17,696 nt of DNA, taken from positions 1-17,696 of the forward strand of contig JBFLVN010000043.1 in assembly GCA_040758475.1 (NCBI GenBank), read 5' to 3'. Each line of letters opens with the position of its first letter. Position 1 is the first letter of the stretch. A program made the position numbers and the translations under genes. Below the pieces are notes generated by a model that saw only the letters and a list, made by a program, of their open reading frames with translations, did no database searches and was not told where the DNA came from. Shown here piece by piece: positions 15,144 to 17,696 of the stretch. This stretch comes from JBFLVN01 sp040758475. Its GTDB lineage: Bacteria; JAGRBM01.

Positions 15144-15910
15144 ACGCGGCCAGCTGGCGGATCTATCGCGCTCTGGTCGCGCAAGACCTTCGTTTTCGGG
15201 TCTTGGGGTCGCGCCTCGGGCTCCTGTGGCTCATCCTTCAGCCCCTTCTCTATCTTTCCTTCACGACGGTCGTGTTTTTTGCCGTGCTCGGAGTGCGCCT
15301 GGGGCCGGGAGGGGTATGGGAATACGCCATGGGCCTCCTGGCGGGCCTTGTGGCGTGGCTCGCTTTCAGCGAGGGGCTGGGGAAGGCGGCGCCGTCCCTT
15401 CTCGAACGGTCGTATCTCTTGCGAAACGTTCCCATCCCCCGATGGGTCGTCCCGCTCGTGCCCGTCGCCGCGGCGCTCTTGTATCAGGGGGTGTGCCTGA
15501 CGGGGGTGATCGGTGCTTGCGCCTTCCGGGGGACATTGGGGCCGGGCTTTTGGCAGATCATTCCCGCCCTCTTCTTTGAAGCCCTTCTCTTGTGCGGATT
15601 CGCCTGGGCGCTTTCGGCGGTGACGGTGCTTTTTCGGGACGCCCAGTACCTTCTCAATTTTGCATTAATGGCCTGGCTCTATCTGACGCCCATCTTCTGG
15701 CCCGCCCACGTCGTTCCGGATCGCCTGGCGGCGCTGCTTGTCTATTTGAATCCCCTGGCGCTTCTCGTCGTCCTTTTCCGCGGGGCGCTTTTGGGAGACC
15801 CCATTCCGCCCAACGTGTGGACGACGCTCGCGGTTCTTTCAGTTTTGGTGCTGGGGCTCGGTTATCTCTTTTTCCGCCGGATCGAGGACGTGGTGGCGGA
15901 TTTCCTCTAG
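15140..15910 (+). CDS. wzm: Wzm-type polysaccharide ABC transporter permease
   Basis: 256 residues from the ATG at 15140, with GGAAGGTGGA just upstream and an ATGA overlap with wzt. The frame extends to 15110, but those residues are hydrophilic and lie inside wzt. It is an ABC-2 permease: an amphipathic N-terminus (WRIYRALVAQDLRFRVLGSR), then LGLLWLILQPLLYL and about six TM segments. Typical Wzm/TagG marks are ERSYLLRNVPIPRWVVPLV, ALSAVTVLFRDAQYLLNFAL, WLYLTPIFWPAHVVP and YLNPLALLVVLFRGALLGD. With Wzt it would move lipid-linked polysaccharide across the inner membrane. The order wzt then wzm is the reverse of the more common arrangement. Its TAG stop shares CTAG with the stop of the converging gene. 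Confidence 0.93.
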   Translation: MNAASWRIYRALVAQDLRFRVLGSRLGLLWLILQPLLYLSFTTVVFFAVLGVRLGPGGVWEYAMGLLAGLVAWLAFSEGLGKAAPSLLERSYLLRNVPIPRWVVPLVPVAAALLYQGVCLTGVIGACAFRGTLGPGFWQIIPALFFEALLLCGFAWALSAVTVLFRDAQYLLNFALMAWLYLTPIFWPAHVVPDRLAALLVYLNPLALLVVLFRGALLGDPIPPNVWTTLAVLSVLVLGLGYLFFRRIEDVVADFL

Positions 15911-17652
15911 GAATCGGGGGCGATGGCGCAGAGCGTGAAAGCCCCCTTTTGGGAGATGGGCACGCACTTGGTTTCGAAGAACTCCGACGAGACCGCCCAT
16001 TGCGGCCCCGTCAGTTCCGCTCGCAAGGTCGCGGCGAGCTGGGAGGGGGGGAAGAGGAGGTGGGAGATCCCGAGTTTTTGGAACGCCCGGGCCGCGTCGG
16101 AGGCGCTTTCCGATTCACCGATCACCGTCTTTAGGATGTCGGGCAGGAACCCCGAATCCAGGCGGACTTGCCGGCCGATGTAATAGAACCGGTTACCTGC
16201 CAGGATGGGATAGACGACGGCATTGCCGGGGAGATGTTCTCGGGCGGCCTCCAGCGCGGCGTATTCGGGCACGTGTTCCTGCAAATAAGCCTCTCTGCCT
16301 TGCGCGCCGCTCAGATAGGGGAATAGTCCGCTTCGGACGATCTCCCGCCCGTTGTGAACGAGGCCGAACAGCCCTCCCAGAACGGCCAAAGCGAGGGCAG
16401 CCCTTTTCCGCTTTGGCGTCCATTCAATCGCGGGGAATTTTTCCACGAAGAGTACGGCCAGGGGGGCAAGAGCGGGGAGATAATAACGGGCCCGGGGGGA
16501 CGCCGTTAGAAAAGTAATCAGCGAGATGGCCGCCCAGGCGAGGGCTAAACGGATTTCTATCCGTTGGGATTTCCCTTCCTTGCTCCAGAGAAAGAGCAAG
16601 GGCCAGAAGAGCCACAAAGGGTTGATTACTCCGTCGAATCGTTCCTGGCTTCCGGAAAGGCCCGTCCAGTAAATCCGGAGGGGGACGAGAAGCCGCAGGA
16701 GAAGGGATTCTCCGTAAAACAATTCGCGGATTTCCCAGTGCCCCAGGGGAAGTCCCGTGGCTGCTTCAGGCCCCCCGAATACCGCTTGAAGAAGCGGGTA
16801 GAGGGGGTTGCCGGTGGTCATTCCATTGATGACGAAATGGGGAAGGGGGGCGATCGCCGCGGCCAGGAGGCAGGGGAGATCGCCGTAGGCGGATAACCCT
16901 TCTTTTTTCCGGCGGGAGAGGATTTCAAGGAAGCTCATGCCGAGCAACACCACCGCCGCGGGAAGGGCGCTGTATTTGATGGCCACGGAAAGGCCCGTGA
17001 GCGCGGAAGCAAAAATGAGAAGGCGCCGTTCTCGTTCCTCCATCCATTGTTTCCAGAGAAAGAAAGCGCCGAGCAGGGCGGCAAGGCACCCCAGGTCGCT
17101 GTAGGCGATCCCAAGGAGGGCATAGAAGGCGGGCGTCGTGAGCCAGAGTGCGGCGAGGGCCAAGAACGTCCAGGGGCCTGCCGGCGTGGTCCAGCAGGCA
17201 GGGATCAACAATACCAAGAGTCCCAAGAGGAAGTGGATTATCCGGGCGAGGGCTTCCTGGTTTAATAAAAGCCCACCGGCATAGAGCACCTCTGTCCAGG
17301 CGGGGAAATAGCTGACGGTGATTCCTTGAATGGGGCGAATCTCGCCCGTTCGCAGCCAGAGTTGCGGGAGGGCGAGGTGATGGGTGAGTTCGTCGCTGGC
17401 CGTGGGGGGAAGAAGGCAACGGAGGAGTTCTGGCAATAGGAGAATCGGAAATGGAAGCAACAGCCACCTTGGTTTCAGCGCAGTCCAATCAATTTTCCTG
17501 GCCAGAGAAACCAATATTGCGGAGGCAAAACCAAGCCAGAGGATGGCAGCGATCTGAAGAACTCCGGTGGACGCAGTACCCCAGACCACCAGCGTGAGCG
17601 GCAAGATGGCGCACAGGGTTAGCATGGCGGGCAACATGGGAGGCCGCATCAT
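15907..17652 (-). CDS. Large multi-span membrane protein, GT-C glycosyltransferase-like (family 39 type)
   Basis: 581 residues with roughly 10-13 hydrophobic segments up to about residue 430, then a soluble C-terminal domain of about 150 residues. The first extracytoplasmic loop holds TASDELTHHLALPQLWLRTG, matching the acidic loop motif (D/E near a conserved His) of GT-C enzymes that use polyprenyl-phosphate sugars. Later marks are YSDLGCLAALLGAFFLWKQW, IKYSALPAAV, FVINGMTTGNPLYPL and SPRARYYLPALAPLAVLF. Such proteins transfer sugars to lipid or protein acceptors on the outer face of the inner membrane. The donor and acceptor here are unknown. ATG codons at 17652 and 17649 lie next to TTGGAG, and the second has better spacing. 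It converges on wzm, so it may belong to the same glycan locus but in another transcript. Confidence 0.82.
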   Translation of the reverse strand: MMRPPMLPAMLTLCAILPLTLVVWGTASTGVLQIAAILWLGFASAILVSLARKIDWTALKPRWLLLPFPILLLPELLRCLLPPTASDELTHHLALPQLWLRTGEIRPIQGITVSYFPAWTEVLYAGGLLLNQEALARIIHFLLGLLVLLIPACWTTPAGPWTFLALAALWLTTPAFYALLGIAYSDLGCLAALLGAFFLWKQWMEERERRLLIFASALTGLSVAIKYSALPAAVVLLGMSFLEILSRRKKEGLSAYGDLPCLLAAAIAPLPHFVINGMTTGNPLYPLLQAVFGGPEAATGLPLGHWEIRELFYGESLLLRLLVPLRIYWTGLSGSQERFDGVINPLWLFWPLLFLWSKEGKSQRIEIRLALAWAAISLITFLTASPRARYYLPALAPLAVLFVEKFPAIEWTPKRKRAALALAVLGGLFGLVHNGREIVRSGLFPYLSGAQGREAYLQEHVPEYAALEAAREHLPGNAVVYPILAGNRFYYIGRQVRLDSGFLPDILKTVIGESESASDAARAFQKLGISHLLFPPSQLAATLRAELTGPQWAVSSEFFETKCVPISQKGAFTLCAIAPDS

Positions 17653-17662
17653 ACTCCAAAGC
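17653..17662 (-). promoter_or_regulatory. Ribosome site before the GT-C-like gene
   Basis: On the minus strand the bases before the double ATG read CTTTGGAGT. GGAG is 1 nt from the first ATG and 4 nt from the second, which favours the second ATG (17649) or initiation at either. The remaining bases to the window edge show no clear promoter. Confidence 0.45.
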
Positions 17663-17696
17663 TTTGGGCACTAGTAAAAGAGGAGAGAAACCCGGC

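Overview
The window looks like a piece of a GC-rich, Gram-negative (diderm) bacterial chromosome. The evidence is a CsgG-family outer-membrane protein, an RND/MMPL exporter, and a Wzm/Wzt polysaccharide exporter. The gene mix (an MshEN-domain protein beside xseA-ribF-aroE, and a GldA/GldFG/DUF4340 ABC operon) would fit Desulfobacterota, Myxococcota, Nitrospirota or a similar lineage, but nothing here fixes the taxonomy. A run of 10 N at 13088-13097 shows this is a draft scaffold, so the order of genes across that point is less certain.

Left block, minus strand (7822 down to 32). A promoter with a perfect TATAAT box at 7893-7920 precedes a probable operon: an MshEN plus GAF-like protein, xseA (exonuclease VII large subunit), ribF (flavokinase/FAD synthetase), aroE (shikimate dehydrogenase), and an MMPL exporter. 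A CsgG-family protein follows after an 89-bp gap that may hold its own promoter.

Middle block, plus strand (7957-12433). A divergent promoter at 7957-7984 drives three genes joined by 4-bp overlaps: a GldA-like ATPase, a fused GldF-type permease/GldG-type protein, and a DUF4340 protein. Together they look like one ABC transporter-like envelope machine whose substrate is unknown.

Spacer (12434-13087). About 650 bp without a convincing gene. It holds a TATAAT box, a perfect hairpin, a 4 x 9-bp tandem repeat, and a degenerate two-part repeat family built on A-tract + ATGATCACCTT. It ends at the assembly gap.

Right block. After the gap come a SAM methyltransferase (5' end lost in the gap), wzt with a C-terminal glycan-binding-type domain, and wzm, all on the plus strand and joined by 4-bp overlaps. 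They look like the export end of an ABC-dependent surface-polysaccharide locus, with the methyltransferase a candidate chain-capping enzyme. A large membrane GT-C-type glycosyltransferase-like gene converges from the minus strand and shares the bases CTAG with the stop codon of wzm.

I found no tRNA, rRNA, CRISPR array, insertion sequence or phage gene. The best leads for something not well described are the GldA-GldFG-DUF4340 operon, the repeat-rich spacer, and the methyltransferase-Wzt pair.
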